From the NCBI RefSeq assembly GCF_004564275.1, contig NZ_SPDV01000003.1:62001-126000 (forward strand): DNA of 64,000 nucleotides, given 5' to 3'. Below the pieces are notes generated by a model, which had not been told where the DNA came from, made no database searches, and worked only from the letters and a program-made list of their open reading frames with translations. Position numbers and translations under genes: made by a program. Within the stretch, counting starts at the first letter, position 1, and the number at the start of each line of letters is the position of its first letter. This DNA is from Sphingomonas parva (ex Maeng et al. 2020) (GTDB taxonomy: Bacteria > Pseudomonadota > Alphaproteobacteria > Sphingomonadales > Sphingomonadaceae). This document shows, one piece after another, positions 17,559-27,370 of this stretch.

Positions 17559-18497
17559 TCATCTCCCCTGCCCTGCCGCCGCGGAGCCGGATTCGGCAGG
17601 AACGATCCCGGTCTCGTGCACACGCGCATCTGCGAAGCAGGCTTCGAGCGTCGCATGTTCGATGCGAAAGCGCGAAGCGAGCATCCGCCGCACATCTTCC
17701 TTGATCTCCTCGATCTCGCGGAGGGTGCCGTCACCAACCTCCAGATGCGCCTCGAGCGCGCGTCGATGCTCGTCGAGGCTCCAGACGTGGACGTGGTGAA
17801 CGCCCCGGACACCTTCTGCTGCCTGGAGCGCGGAGACGAGGGAATGGAACTCCACATCGTCGGGAACGGCGCCCATCAGCAGCCGCACCGTCCGCGGCAT
17901 GAGGGAGAGGCCCTGGTGGAGCACATAGGCTGCGATCAGCACGGTCACGGCCAGATCGGCGACGTAGAGGTCGTAGAGGATGATCAGCGTGCCGGCGACG
18001 ATCACCCCGAGGGACGCCAGCGCATCGGACACGTTGTGGAGGAACGCCGCCTTGATGTTGAGACTGTTCCTGGCGCCGCTGCGAACCAGCAGAGCCGTGA
18101 CCACGTCGATGGCCAGCGCGACACCGGCGACGATGACGACCGTCCATCCGGCGATCGGCTCCGGGCTGAGATAGCGGCTTACCGCCTCGCCGAGCAGGTA
18201 CAGTCCGACGATGATCAGGGTGGTGAGGTTGATCAGGGCAGCGACCAGCTCGGCCCGGCCGTAGCCGAAGGTCATCAGCTTGTCCGCCGGCCGCCGGGAA
18301 ATACGCCGCGCGAACAGGGCCAGCGCGAGCGACGCCGCATCGTTCAGGTTGTGCAGCGCATCGGCGATTAGCGACAATGATCCCGAGACGACACCGCCGG
18401 CGATCTGAGCCACCGTCAGGAGAACGTTGACGATGACCGCCCAGATCAGCCTCGCGTCGCTCATCCCCTCGGTGCCATGGTCATGTCCTGCCCCCAT
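17559..18497 (-). CDS. CDF-family cation efflux protein (module 1)
   Basis: A 312-aa inner-membrane transporter with six membrane segments and the metal-site signatures of cation diffusion facilitators: ADALHNLNDA in segment 2 and AAFLHNVSDALAS in segment 5 (HxxxD). A cytosolic domain with HHVHVWSLDEH follows. The N-terminus carries a short His patch (GAGHDHG). It lies 10 bp downstream of the P1B ATPase stop on the same strand, so it is part of the same operon. The ATG at 18497 is preferred; the longer frame upstream overlaps the ATPase. It is expected to export Zn2+, Co2+ or Cd2+ from the cytoplasm against H+. Confidence 0.92.
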   Translation of the reverse strand: MGAGHDHGTEGMSDARLIWAVIVNVLLTVAQIAGGVVSGSLSLIADALHNLNDAASLALALFARRISRRPADKLMTFGYGRAELVAALINLTTLIIVGLYLLGEAVSRYLSPEPIAGWTVVIVAGVALAIDVVTALLVRSGARNSLNIKAAFLHNVSDALASLGVIVAGTLIILYDLYVADLAVTVLIAAYVLHQGLSLMPRTVRLLMGAVPDDVEFHSLVSALQAAEGVRGVHHVHVWSLDEHRRALEAHLEVGDGTLREIEEIKEDVRRMLASRFRIEHATLEACFADARVHETGIVPAESGSAAAGQGR

Positions 18498-18507
18498 CGA
18501 TCCTTCC

Positions 18508-21051
18508 TCAGGCCGGGTCGGCGGCAAGACTGCGCTCACCTTGCCTCGGGTGTCGATCGCCCGCGCGTGCCGCGGACTCGTCGCGCTCGCGGAAGGCGAG
18601 CAGCCGAAGCGCGTTGAACACGACCAGCAAGGTCGATCCCTCGTGGGCGAGGACGGCAGGGCCGATCCCGAGGCCGAGGATCGTGGCCGGCACCAGCACC
18701 GCCACAACCCCGAGGCTGACGAACACGTTCTGCCGTATGATCCGACGGGTCTGCCGGCTGAGCGCCAGGGCGAGCGGGAGCTTGGACAGGTCGTCGGCCA
18801 TCAGCGCGACATCTGCGGTCTCCAGAGCGACGTCGGAACCCGCCGCGCCCATGGCGATGCCGACGGTGGCGTGGGCCAGCGCCGGAGCATCGTTGACCCC
18901 GTCGCCGACCATCGCGACCTTCTCCTGGGCCTTGAGGGTCTTGATGGCTTCGACCTTGTCGTCCGGCATCAGGTCGCCCCAGGCGTCGTCGATGCCGACC
19001 TGCGCCGCAACCGCTTTGGCCACCCGCTCGTTATCGCCCGACAGCATGATCATCCGCCGGATTCCTAGCTCCCGGAGACGCTGGGTCGCTCGTCTCGCGG
19101 CCTCGCGTGGCGTGTCCATCAGGCCGATCGTGCCGAGGTAGCGCTCGCCCCGGCGGACGATCATGATCGTCCGCCCCTCGCCTCGCAGCCGGTCCGCATC
19201 GGCCTGAACTGCCTCGGGCAGCGAGCTTCCGCCGACCTCCGCGAAGAGCTCGTCCCGGCCGATATGGACCAGCTCTCCCTCGACCACGGCCTCCACCCCG
19301 CGCCCGACGACTGCCCGTACGTCGGAGGCAGCGGGCGGCGTGACGCCCAAGCGGCGTCCTCCGTCTCGAATGATCGCGCTGGCCAGCGGATGATCGCTCA
19401 GCGCTTCGACCGCCACCGCCGTCCTGAGCAATTCCTCCTCGGTCGTTCCGGCTGCCGAAACGACATCCGTGACCCGCGGCTTGCCCTCCGTCAGCGTGCC
19501 GGTCTTGTCGAACGCGATCGCGCCGAGCACCCCGAGATCCTCGAGCGGCGCGCCACCCTTCACCAGGACGCCGCTCCTCGCGGCCCGCGCCACGCCGGAG
19601 AGGACCGCGCTTGGGGTCGCGATCGCCAGCGCACAGGGGCTCGCCGCGACCAGCACGGCCATCGCCCGGTAGAAGCTGACGCGGAACGGCTCGTCGATCA
19701 CGACCCAGGCAAAGAGCAGCAGCACGACCAGGGCGAGGACGCTGGGCACGAAGATCCGTTCGAAACGGTCGGTGAAGCGCTGGGTGGGCGATTTCTGCGT
19801 CTCCGCCTCGCCGACCAGGGCCACGACCCTGGCGAGGGTCGACTGGGAGGACAGCCTCGTGACCTGCACCTCGAGCGCCCCGGCGCCGTTGATGGTGCCA
19901 GCGAAGATGCGCGACTGTGACCCGACCTGGTCGGGCGTCTTCGCTGCGGCGGCCGGGTCTCCCACCGGCGCCTTGTCCACCGGCACGCTTTCCCCGGTCA
20001 CGGGCGCCTGGTTGACGCTGCTCGTGCCCGCGATCACGAAGCCGTCGGCCGGAAGGCGCTCGTTCGGCCTCACCACGACGACATCGCCGATCCTGAGAGC
20101 CGCTACCGCCACGTCTTCGGTCGTGCCGCCGCGCCGTACCGTGGCCGTCTCCGGCGCCAGTTCCGCCAGCGCCTCGATCGCACGTTTGGCGCGGCCCATC
20201 GCGTAATGCTCGAGCGCATGGCCGAGGCTGAAGAGGAAGAGGAGGAGCGCTCCTTCGGCGAGCTCGCCGAGCGCCGCCGCCCCCGCCGCCGCGACCAGCA
20301 TGAGCGTATCGATCTCGAAGCGTCGCAGCTTCAGCGAATCCACGGCTTCCCTGAGCGTATAGAAGCCACCGAAAAAATAGGCTGCGACGTAGAGAATGGT
20401 CGGCGCAACAGACGGGCCGCTGCTGGTCCGCGAGAGCAGGAAGCCGATCCCGAGCAGCACGCCCGACAGAAGCGCGAAGATGAGTTCGGAGTTGGCGCCA
20501 AAGGCTCCCCCATGGGCATGGCCGCCCTCATGGTCGTGCCCTTCGTGGCCGCGGCCCCCGCCCCTGTGAGCGTCGGAGACCGGCGGCGCCTCCACCGCCA
20601 TGGAGATCCTGCGGGAAACGCCCATGCTTGTGAGCACCTCCACGATCTGCCGTTCTTCGACAGCCTCGCGATCGAACTCGATCCGCACGGTTCCGCTCGC
20701 GCTCGCATTCGCCTCGAGGACGCCGTTGACGGCGCACAGCCGCTCCGCGACAGTCCTGGCGCGCCGCTGGTCGTTGATGCCCTCGACCTGCCAGACGGCG
20801 TGTCCGAATCGCGAAGTCAGCGACGCACCCGCGCGGCGGGCGGCGTCACGGATCCGCGCGACGCTGATCACCTCACGGTCGTAATGCACGCAGAGCTGCG
20901 CCGGGGACGAGGCCGACGCCGCGACGACGTGTGCCTCCGAGACGCCGTCCTGCCCGCGCAGGTCGGCCAACAGGCGCGCGACACAGCTGTCGGCGTCGTC
21001 CGGGACCTCCGGGAGCAGGAGCGGCAGGTCGAGGCGTTCTCGCTCGGTCAC
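18508..21051 (-). CDS. P1B-4-type heavy-metal P-type ATPase (module 1)
   Basis: An 847-aa inner-membrane ATPase with a GTG start at 21051. It has the phosphorylation motif DKTGTLT, the actuator motif TGES, the nucleotide-binding HP in SDHPLA, and the hinge MVGDGVNDAP. The transmembrane metal-site motifs are SPC (AASPCALAIA) and HEGST (LAHEGSTLL), the known pair for the P1B-4 group, which exports Co2+, Zn2+ or Fe2+ rather than Cu+. The first 150 residues look like two degenerate HMA domains without CxxC, followed by a His-rich linker at residues 162-180. It sits between czcA and the CDF gene. Its counterpart in module 2 starts with GTG too and shares the block RERLDLPLLLP. Confidence 0.93.
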   Translation of the reverse strand: MTERERLDLPLLLPEVPDDADSCVARLLADLRGQDGVSEAHVVAASASSPAQLCVHYDREVISVARIRDAARRAGASLTSRFGHAVWQVEGINDQRRARTVAERLCAVNGVLEANASASGTVRIEFDREAVEERQIVEVLTSMGVSRRISMAVEAPPVSDAHRGGGRGHEGHDHEGGHAHGGAFGANSELIFALLSGVLLGIGFLLSRTSSGPSVAPTILYVAAYFFGGFYTLREAVDSLKLRRFEIDTLMLVAAAGAAALGELAEGALLLFLFSLGHALEHYAMGRAKRAIEALAELAPETATVRRGGTTEDVAVAALRIGDVVVVRPNERLPADGFVIAGTSSVNQAPVTGESVPVDKAPVGDPAAAAKTPDQVGSQSRIFAGTINGAGALEVQVTRLSSQSTLARVVALVGEAETQKSPTQRFTDRFERIFVPSVLALVVLLLFAWVVIDEPFRVSFYRAMAVLVAASPCALAIATPSAVLSGVARAARSGVLVKGGAPLEDLGVLGAIAFDKTGTLTEGKPRVTDVVSAAGTTEEELLRTAVAVEALSDHPLASAIIRDGGRRLGVTPPAASDVRAVVGRGVEAVVEGELVHIGRDELFAEVGGSSLPEAVQADADRLRGEGRTIMIVRRGERYLGTIGLMDTPREAARRATQRLRELGIRRMIMLSGDNERVAKAVAAQVGIDDAWGDLMPDDKVEAIKTLKAQEKVAMVGDGVNDAPALAHATVGIAMGAAGSDVALETADVALMADDLSKLPLALALSRQTRRIIRQNVFVSLGVVAVLVPATILGLGIGPAVLAHEGSTLLVVFNALRLLAFRERDESAARAGDRHPRQGERSLAADPA

Positions 21052-21102
21052 GTCTTGGTCTCCTGAAACATCGGCGGCAGCCGCAAGGCTGCCGCCGGAT
21101 CG

Positions 21103-24100
21103 TCATTGCGCGGGCAGCGGTCCGCCGAGCGCGTTCACATCGTCATAGTCCCCCACATGATGCCGCACCCTCCGCCCTTTGAGCAGGAGGTGGCTGATCG
21201 CCGGCAGGACGTAGAGCGTCATGATCGTCGCGACGATGAGACCGCCGATGACGACGATCGCCAGCGGCTTCTGGACCTCGGCGCCGCGTCCCGTAGCGAT
21301 CGCCATCGGCACGAAGCCGATCGCCGGGACGATGCCGGTCATCAGCACCGCGCGCACCCGTTCCATCGTCCCCTCGACCACCGCGTCGTCGACAGCAGCG
21401 CCTGCGTCGATGCGCTCCCGGATGCTGGTCATGACGACCAGGCCGTTGAGCACGGTCACGCCCGAAAGGACGATGAAGCCGACCGCTGCGGAGATCGAGA
21501 AGGGCAGCCCCGCAAGCGCCAGGCCGAAGGCACCGCCGGCGATGCCGAGCGGCACGGCCGAGTAGACGGCGAGCGAGTAGCGCACCCCGCCGAGCGCAAG
21601 GAAGAGCAGCCCGAAGATCAAGGCGAAGACGATCGGCACGATCAGCGAGATACGTTGCGAGGCCGCCTGTAGGTTCTCGAACTGTCCGCCCCAGGTGATC
21701 GTCACGCCGGGCGGCAGCTTGATCGCCGCCACCCGCGTCTGGGCGTCCGCGACGTAGGAGCCGAGATCCCGGCCGCGAACGTTCGCCTGGACCACGACGC
21801 GTCGCTGGCCGTTCTCGCGACTGACCTGGTTGAGGCCTTCGGAGAAGCCGAAGCTCGCCAGTTCGCGCAACGGTATCGACGAGCGCACGCCACCCTCGCC
21901 CGGCAGCAGCACCGGCAGGGCGCCCACTGCGTCGAGGTTGTCGCGAAGGTCGTTCGGCAGGCGCACGATGATGTCGAACCGCCGATCCCCTTCGAAGACG
22001 AGCCCGGCCTCGCGCCCGCCCAGCGCCGCCGCGACGGTGTCGGTCACATCCTGCACCGAGAGCCCGTAGCGCGCGATCGCATCGCGGTCGAACTGCACCT
22101 CGAGCGTGGGAAAGCCCGCGGTCTGCTCGACCCGCAGATCGGCCGTACCCTGCACGCCGCTCATGGCCTTCGACACCTGTGCCGCCACCTGCTCGAGTTG
22201 GTCGAGATCCTCTCCGAACACCTTGACGGCAATGTCGCCGCGGACGCCGGCAATCAGCTCGTTGAAGCGCAGCTCGATCGGCTGGCTGGTCTCGTAGGCG
22301 TTGCCCGCCAGCGTCTTGAGCTTCTCCTCGATCCGCTCGACGACGTCCTCCTTGCTTTCGACGCCATCGGGCCATTGATCCGTGGGCTTCAGCATGATGA
22401 ACGCATCGGACGCATTCTGCGGCATCGGGTCGCTGGCCACCTCGGCCGTGCCGGTCCTCGAGAACACGTAGGCAACTTCGGGAAGCGACGAGACCGCCTG
22501 TTCGACCTTCAGCTGCATGTCCATCGACTGGGTGAGCGAGGTCGACGGCACGCGCAGCGACTGCATCGCAAGATCACCCTCGTCGAGCGTCGGGATGAAC
22601 TCGCGTCCAAGGCTCGTGAAGAGCAGGCCGGCGAGCGCGAAGGTCGCGACGCCGCCGCCGATCCACGGCCAGGGACGCGCCACGAGCCGGCGGAGCACCG
22701 GCTCGTAGCCCCGCTTGAACCAGGCGATGGCGCGCACGTCCTTCTCCGCCACCTTGCCCCTGATCAGGATCGCCACCATCGCCGGGACGAAGGTCAGCGA
22801 CAATATGAAGGCGCCGACCAGCGCAAGCATCACCGTGATCGCCATTGGCGAGAAGGTCTTGCCCTCGACCCCGGTGAAGGTGAGCAGCGGCGCGAAGACG
22901 AGCAGGATGATCGCCTGGCCGAAGATGGTCGGGCGGATCATCTCCTTGGTCGCGACATAGACCTCGTGCAGGCGCTCTGGGAGCGTGAGCAGCCGATCCT
23001 CGTGATGCTGGCGCTCCGCCAGCCTCCGCAGGCAGTTCTCGATGATGATGATCGAGCCGTCGACGATCAGCCCGAAGTCGAGAGCCCCAAGGCTCATCAG
23101 ATTGCCCGACACCCCGAACCGGTTCATGCCAATCGCCATCAGCAGGAACGAGAGCGGGATGATAAGCGTGGCGATGACCGCTGCGCGGATGTTGCCGAGG
23201 AGCAGGAACAGGGCCACCGCGACTAGCAGGGCGCCCTCCGTGAGATTTTTCTCGACCGTTCCGATCGTAGCCTCGACGAGCTTGGACCGGTCGTAGAGCA
23301 CCCTGACGACCACGCCCGGCGGGAGCGAGCGCGTCACTTCCTCCAGCCGTGCGCGCGCAGCCTCGGCAACGATCCGACTGTTCTCGCCGACCAGCATCAG
23401 GGCGGTGCCGATCACGGCCTCGCGGCCGTTCACGGAGGCGGCGCCGGTGCGAAGATCGCCGCCGACCTTCACCTGCGCGACGTCGGCGACGGTGATGGGC
23501 ACGCCGCCGCGGGTGCCGACCGCGGTCCGCTCGATCTCGTCGAGGTCGCGCACCCGGGCATCGGCGCGCACCAGGAACGCCTCGCCGGCCCGCTGCACGA
23601 AATTGGCGCCGACCGAGATGTTGCCCCGCTCGAGCGCCTCCGCGAGCTCGGAGAAGGACACGCCGAGCGACGCGAGCCGACCGGGATCCGGCTGCACCAC
23701 ATATTGCTTTTCGTACCCGCCGATCGAATCCACGCCGGCAAGGCCTTCCACCGAACGCAGCTGCGGCCGGATCACCCAGTCCTGGATCGTCCGCAGATAG
23801 CCGCCCTTGGCGACGTCGTCGGTGAGACGCTCGCCTTGAGGCGTCAGGAAGGATCCGTCGGGCTGAAAGCCGGGACGTCCCGGGATCTTGGGGGCGCGCG
23901 CCGTCGCCGTGCGGTCGTATTCGACGCTGTACATCAGCACCTCGCCGAGGCCGGTCGAGAGCGGGCCCATCTGCGGCTGAACGCCTTCGGGAAGGCTCTC
24001 GCCGGCCTGGTTCAGCCTCTCGGCCACCTGTTGCCGGGCGAAATAGATGTCGACGTCGTCATCGAACACGACCGTGACCTGGCTGAAGCCGTTGCGCGAG

Positions 24101-24354
24101 ATCGAGCGAGTCGAGTCCAGCCCGGGTATGCCCGCCATGGCGGTCTCGACCGGGAAGGTGACAAGCCGCTCCATGTCGAGCGGACCGAAGGCCGGCGCCT
24201 GGGTGTTGATCTGCACCTGCTTGTTGGTGATGTCGGGAACCGCGTCGATCGGCACGCGCAGCAGCTGATAGGCGCCGTACGCCGCGACCAGCAGGGTGAA
24301 CGCGACGACCGCCCAGCGAAAGCGGACGGATGCGTCGATAAGACGGTCGATCAT
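21103..24354 (-). CDS. czcA: CzcA-type heavy-metal RND efflux pump (module 1)
   Basis: A 1083-aa inner-membrane proton/metal antiporter of the HME-RND family, full length. The membrane-4 motif LDFGLIVDGSIIIIEN carries the Asp/Asp/Glu residues that relay protons in Zn/Co/Cd pumps of the CzcA class. Porter loops and the second membrane block (SAAVGFIVLSGVTVLNG) are intact. The ATG at 24354 overlaps the preceding lipoprotein stop (ATGA), so translation is coupled. Length is identical to the copy in module 2, and only 4 of the first 60 residues differ between them. It is expected to form a tripartite complex with the CzcB and CzcC encoded just upstream. Confidence 0.95.
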   Translation of the reverse strand: MIDRLIDASVRFRWAVVAFTLLVAAYGAYQLLRVPIDAVPDITNKQVQINTQAPAFGPLDMERLVTFPVETAMAGIPGLDSTRSISRNGFSQVTVVFDDDVDIYFARQQVAERLNQAGESLPEGVQPQMGPLSTGLGEVLMYSVEYDRTATARAPKIPGRPGFQPDGSFLTPQGERLTDDVAKGGYLRTIQDWVIRPQLRSVEGLAGVDSIGGYEKQYVVQPDPGRLASLGVSFSELAEALERGNISVGANFVQRAGEAFLVRADARVRDLDEIERTAVGTRGGVPITVADVAQVKVGGDLRTGAASVNGREAVIGTALMLVGENSRIVAEAARARLEEVTRSLPPGVVVRVLYDRSKLVEATIGTVEKNLTEGALLVAVALFLLLGNIRAAVIATLIIPLSFLLMAIGMNRFGVSGNLMSLGALDFGLIVDGSIIIIENCLRRLAERQHHEDRLLTLPERLHEVYVATKEMIRPTIFGQAIILLVFAPLLTFTGVEGKTFSPMAITVMLALVGAFILSLTFVPAMVAILIRGKVAEKDVRAIAWFKRGYEPVLRRLVARPWPWIGGGVATFALAGLLFTSLGREFIPTLDEGDLAMQSLRVPSTSLTQSMDMQLKVEQAVSSLPEVAYVFSRTGTAEVASDPMPQNASDAFIMLKPTDQWPDGVESKEDVVERIEEKLKTLAGNAYETSQPIELRFNELIAGVRGDIAVKVFGEDLDQLEQVAAQVSKAMSGVQGTADLRVEQTAGFPTLEVQFDRDAIARYGLSVQDVTDTVAAALGGREAGLVFEGDRRFDIIVRLPNDLRDNLDAVGALPVLLPGEGGVRSSIPLRELASFGFSEGLNQVSRENGQRRVVVQANVRGRDLGSYVADAQTRVAAIKLPPGVTITWGGQFENLQAASQRISLIVPIVFALIFGLLFLALGGVRYSLAVYSAVPLGIAGGAFGLALAGLPFSISAAVGFIVLSGVTVLNGLVVMTSIRERIDAGAAVDDAVVEGTMERVRAVLMTGIVPAIGFVPMAIATGRGAEVQKPLAIVVIGGLIVATIMTLYVLPAISHLLLKGRRVRHHVGDYDDVNALGGPLPAQ

Positions 24355-24761
24355 GCACAAATTCCTGATTGGTGTTCGCGGCGCTCGGCGGCGGGGACGT
24401 GCGAGATCCTGATCTCGTTTACGTCCTCGGGCGCGACCTCAAGCTTCGTCCTGAACCAAGAGGTCGGAAGCCGACTCTTGCGCAGCAGCGTCCAGCGCGT
24501 ATCCGCGCATTTCAGCAGACCCCGCTCGCCCCACGCCTCGACGTGGAGATGGCCCCAGACCGAGGTACGGGTCGCCGGGCGGCGCCCGACGCGGCCCGTA
24601 ACAAGGATCGAGGACGGCCGCCGCTCGGCCTGCACGTTCGTGATCTTGAGCTGGCGGCTGGGGCTCACCACGATCCGCGCGCCGGCGGGCGCCGGAGGGG
24701 TGGTTGCACAGCCGGCGAGAAGCGCGACCGCTGCGACCGCGAAAAACATCCTGTACCCCAT
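24351..24761 (-). CDS. Small lipoprotein between czcB and czcA (WGHLH-EAWG family)
   Basis: A 136-aa lipoprotein: signal and lipobox AVALLAGC, then a single beta-rich domain with the blocks QLKITNVQAER, VTGRVGRR, VWGHLHVEAWG and FRTKLEVAPEDVNEIRISH. It starts 2 bp after the czcB stop and overlaps czcA by 4 bp, so it is an integral part of the efflux operon. A homologue is at 44207-44587 with the same blocks in the same order. No named family comes to mind. A periplasmic or outer-membrane partner of the Czc complex is the simplest inference; the fold could be a transthyretin-like or immunoglobulin-like sandwich. Confidence 0.75.
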   Translation of the reverse strand: MGYRMFFAVAAVALLAGCATTPPAPAGARIVVSPSRQLKITNVQAERRPSSILVTGRVGRRPATRTSVWGHLHVEAWGERGLLKCADTRWTLLRKSRLPTSWFRTKLEVAPEDVNEIRISHVPAAERREHQSGICA

Positions 24762-24763
24762 GA

Positions 24764-25960
24764 TCAATGCTCCGCCTCGCTGGCACCAAGTTCCGATTTG
24801 AGGACGAAGGCGCCGGTGGTGACGACGACCGCGCCGGGACGCAGTCCGCTCAGGATCTCGATACGGCCGCCGGCGCGCTGTCCGACACTCACCGGCACGG
24901 CCTGGAAGCCTTTCCCCTGTCGGACGAACACCACGTCCCTGCCCTCGACCGACTGGACGGCGCCTTCCGGAAGCACGATCCGGCCGTCTGTGGCCGAACC
25001 CCGCGGCGTGATGCGGGCGCGCACGCCCTGCCCCTGAACCAGCCCCGCCGGTGTTCCCTGCGGCTGCAGCACGATCGTCGCCGTCCGGCTCTCCGGGTTA
25101 AGCGACGGCGTCGTCGAACGCACCGTCGCCGCCAGCGTGGCCCCGCCGGGAAGCTCGATGACCGCCGGATCGCCGCTGCGGATGCGCTGCGCCTCGGCGG
25201 CAGGCACCGCCGCCTCGATCTGGACGCTGCGGGGGTTCGCCACCTCGAACAGCTCCGTCCCCGCCGATACATAGGCGCCGAGCTCCGCATCGACCTTGGT
25301 GATCCGGCCACCGATGAGGCTTCTCACCGCAATGTGCCGGCCGTCCGAGGTCACGCCGGCCGCCGTCACCGCCGCCTGGGTCCGCCGAAGCTCGGCCTGC
25401 GCTTGGGCGGCCTCGGCCTGGGCCGCCTCGAGGTCCTGCCGCGCCGTGATTTTGGCGTTGAACAGGCGACGCTCGCGGTTGAGCGCCGCGCCCGTCGCGG
25501 TCGCGCGCGCCGCTGCCGACGCGCGCTCGGCCATGATCGCCGCCGCGTCGCGGCTCTCGAGAAGGGCGACGGTCTCTCCTGCCCCCACGGAATCGCCGAG
25601 GCGCTTGAAGATGCGGGTGACTGCGCCGTCCGCCCGCGCGGTCAACGACGACCGACCCTCGGGCGGAGCCGTCACCGTCGCCTGCGCGAGGATCTCGGCG
25701 CCCAGTGCGCCCGGCGAGACGGTCTCCCTCTGGATGCCGACGGCAGCGATCCGGGCGGGCGTCATCTCGACGAAACCTTCGGGTCCGTGCGCTTCCTCGG
25801 CTTCCTCGCCTTCTTCGGCAGGCGCCTCGGTGGCTTGCGTCTCGGCTGCGGGCTCTCCCGATCTGCCGACCATTAGGCCTCCCAGGGCCGCCACGATCGC
25901 TATGGCCGCTGCGCCGCCGATCAACTTGGTCCGGTCGCTGGTGATTGCTGATATGTCCAT
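24764..25960 (-). CDS. czcB: CzcB-type periplasmic adaptor (module 1)
   Basis: A 398-aa membrane-fusion protein with a single N-terminal membrane anchor (LIGGAAAIAIVAALGGLMVG), an acidic, Glu-rich spacer, a barrel-sandwich lipoyl part (ARADGAVTRIFKRLGDSVGA), a coiled-coil hairpin around residues 140-200 and beta-barrel/proximal domains with VVFVRQGKGFQAVPV. It links CzcA to the outer-membrane CzcC. It has the same length as the module 2 copy and the same ends (LGASEAEH). The stop is 12 bp from the upstream czcC stop region and 2 bp before the lipoprotein start, consistent with one transcript. Confidence 0.93.
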   Translation of the reverse strand: MDISAITSDRTKLIGGAAAIAIVAALGGLMVGRSGEPAAETQATEAPAEEGEEAEEAHGPEGFVEMTPARIAAVGIQRETVSPGALGAEILAQATVTAPPEGRSSLTARADGAVTRIFKRLGDSVGAGETVALLESRDAAAIMAERASAAARATATGAALNRERRLFNAKITARQDLEAAQAEAAQAQAELRRTQAAVTAAGVTSDGRHIAVRSLIGGRITKVDAELGAYVSAGTELFEVANPRSVQIEAAVPAAEAQRIRSGDPAVIELPGGATLAATVRSTTPSLNPESRTATIVLQPQGTPAGLVQGQGVRARITPRGSATDGRIVLPEGAVQSVEGRDVVFVRQGKGFQAVPVSVGQRAGGRIEILSGLRPGAVVVTTGAFVLKSELGASEAEH

Positions 25961-25972
25961 GTCAAATGATCC

Positions 25973-27301
25973 TTATTCGGCAACGACGCGGCCGAGCTCG
26001 GCCGTTGCCAGCGCCTGCGCGAGGCGCGCGTCGATGAGGGAGGTCTGGGCGGCGCGATAGGCGCTCTGCGCGTCGAGCAGCTCGAGCAGGGTCGCTCGCC
26101 CTTCCCGATATGAGATCTCGGCGAGACGCACGGCCTCGGCCGCTTCGGGTATGGCGGCGTTCTCGAGTGCCGCCACACGTGCTGCAGCCGCGTCGACGTT
26201 CGTGATCGCGTTCTGCGCGCGAACCCTCGCCGAGGCCGTCACGCTGGCGAGATTGGCCTCTGCCGCCCGGACTCCTGCCTGCGCCGCCGCGATATTGCCC
26301 TGGTTGCGATTGAACACTGGCAGAGGCATCGAAACGCCGCCGACGAGCGCGAAATCGCCATTCTCGCGTACGTGCCGGACGCCGAGCCCGACCGCCGGAT
26401 CGAGGCGAGCCTCGGAACGCTCCCGCCCCACTTCGGCCTCAGCGCGCAGCCGCTCGGCCTCGGCCAGCCGGACTTCCAGGCTGTTCTCGGGAGTCAGCGT
26501 CCTTGGCTGCAGGTCGAGCAAGGCCCCAACGACCTCGGCAGGCGGCTCGGTCACGCCGAACAGCGATGCTAGGGTGCTTCGGGACGCCCGCTCTTCGGCG
26601 CGCGCGGCCTCGAGATCGGCCAGCGCCTGCGCGGCTGCCGATCGAGCACGAATCGCGCGCAGCGGCGGCTCGCGCCCCTCCTGCACCAGGATCCCCGCAA
26701 CTCGGGCGAGGTCACGGGCGCGAGCCTCGCTATCCGAGGCGATGCGCAATCGCTCCCTTGCCGTCACCGCCCTTGCGAATTGCTCGCGAACCGCCTGGGC
26801 GAGGTCGGCTCTCGCGATGGAGAGGCGCAGCTGTTCGGCGGCCAGCTCGGCCTGCGCGGCAGCGACCCGCGTACGCCGCCTACCGCCGAGATCGAGCCGC
26901 TGGTTCAGTGCGACCGTGGTCTCGGTGCCGCGGAAGCCCGAGAGATCGCCGGTTCCCGCAAAATTCTCGACCTCGACGCTGAGCTCCGGGTTCGATCGAA
27001 AGCCGGCCTGCCGGATGCGCGCCTCCGCTGCTTCTACGCGGGCCCGGGCTGCGAGGATTGCCGGTGAGCGGGCTTCAGCCTCCTCCAGCGCCTGCTGAAG
27101 CGTCAGCGAAGCTGCAAGCGGCCCCTCGCGGGGGGCCAGGAGCGGGAGGTTGGCCGCGCGCGACGGAGCCGGCGGCCCTGCCAACGGGGGCGTGCTCGGT
27201 GTCCCGACGCGCGGCGTGGCAGGCGTGCCGACCTGCGCATCCGCACTGGCTCCAAAAGGGAGCATGGCCGCGACCGACGCCGCAGCGAATAGACGATACA
27301 T
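25973..27301 (-). CDS. czcC: CzcC-type outer-membrane channel (module 1)
   Basis: A 442-aa TolC-like protein with a signal peptide (end FGASADAQ) and two coiled-coil repeats (LQQALEEAEARSPAILAARA and the later YREGRATLLELLDAQSAYR). The block NPELSVEVENFAG, typical of CzcC-class metal channels, is present. It opens with a Pro/Thr-rich region (TPATPRVGTPSTPPLAGPP) that is also found in the module 2 copy. It is the second gene of the module, after the small CzcI-like gene. It completes the Czc tripartite system by providing the outer-membrane exit. Confidence 0.93.
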   Translation of the reverse strand: MYRLFAAASVAAMLPFGASADAQVGTPATPRVGTPSTPPLAGPPAPSRAANLPLLAPREGPLAASLTLQQALEEAEARSPAILAARARVEAAEARIRQAGFRSNPELSVEVENFAGTGDLSGFRGTETTVALNQRLDLGGRRRTRVAAAQAELAAEQLRLSIARADLAQAVREQFARAVTARERLRIASDSEARARDLARVAGILVQEGREPPLRAIRARSAAAQALADLEAARAEERASRSTLASLFGVTEPPAEVVGALLDLQPRTLTPENSLEVRLAEAERLRAEAEVGRERSEARLDPAVGLGVRHVRENGDFALVGGVSMPLPVFNRNQGNIAAAQAGVRAAEANLASVTASARVRAQNAITNVDAAAARVAALENAAIPEAAEAVRLAEISYREGRATLLELLDAQSAYRAAQTSLIDARLAQALATAELGRVVAE

Positions 27302-27370
27302 GAAATTGTGACTCCTGACGACGCGGATCGGCCGGCGGGAGCGAGCTCCGCCGGCGTACGAGCACGATCG

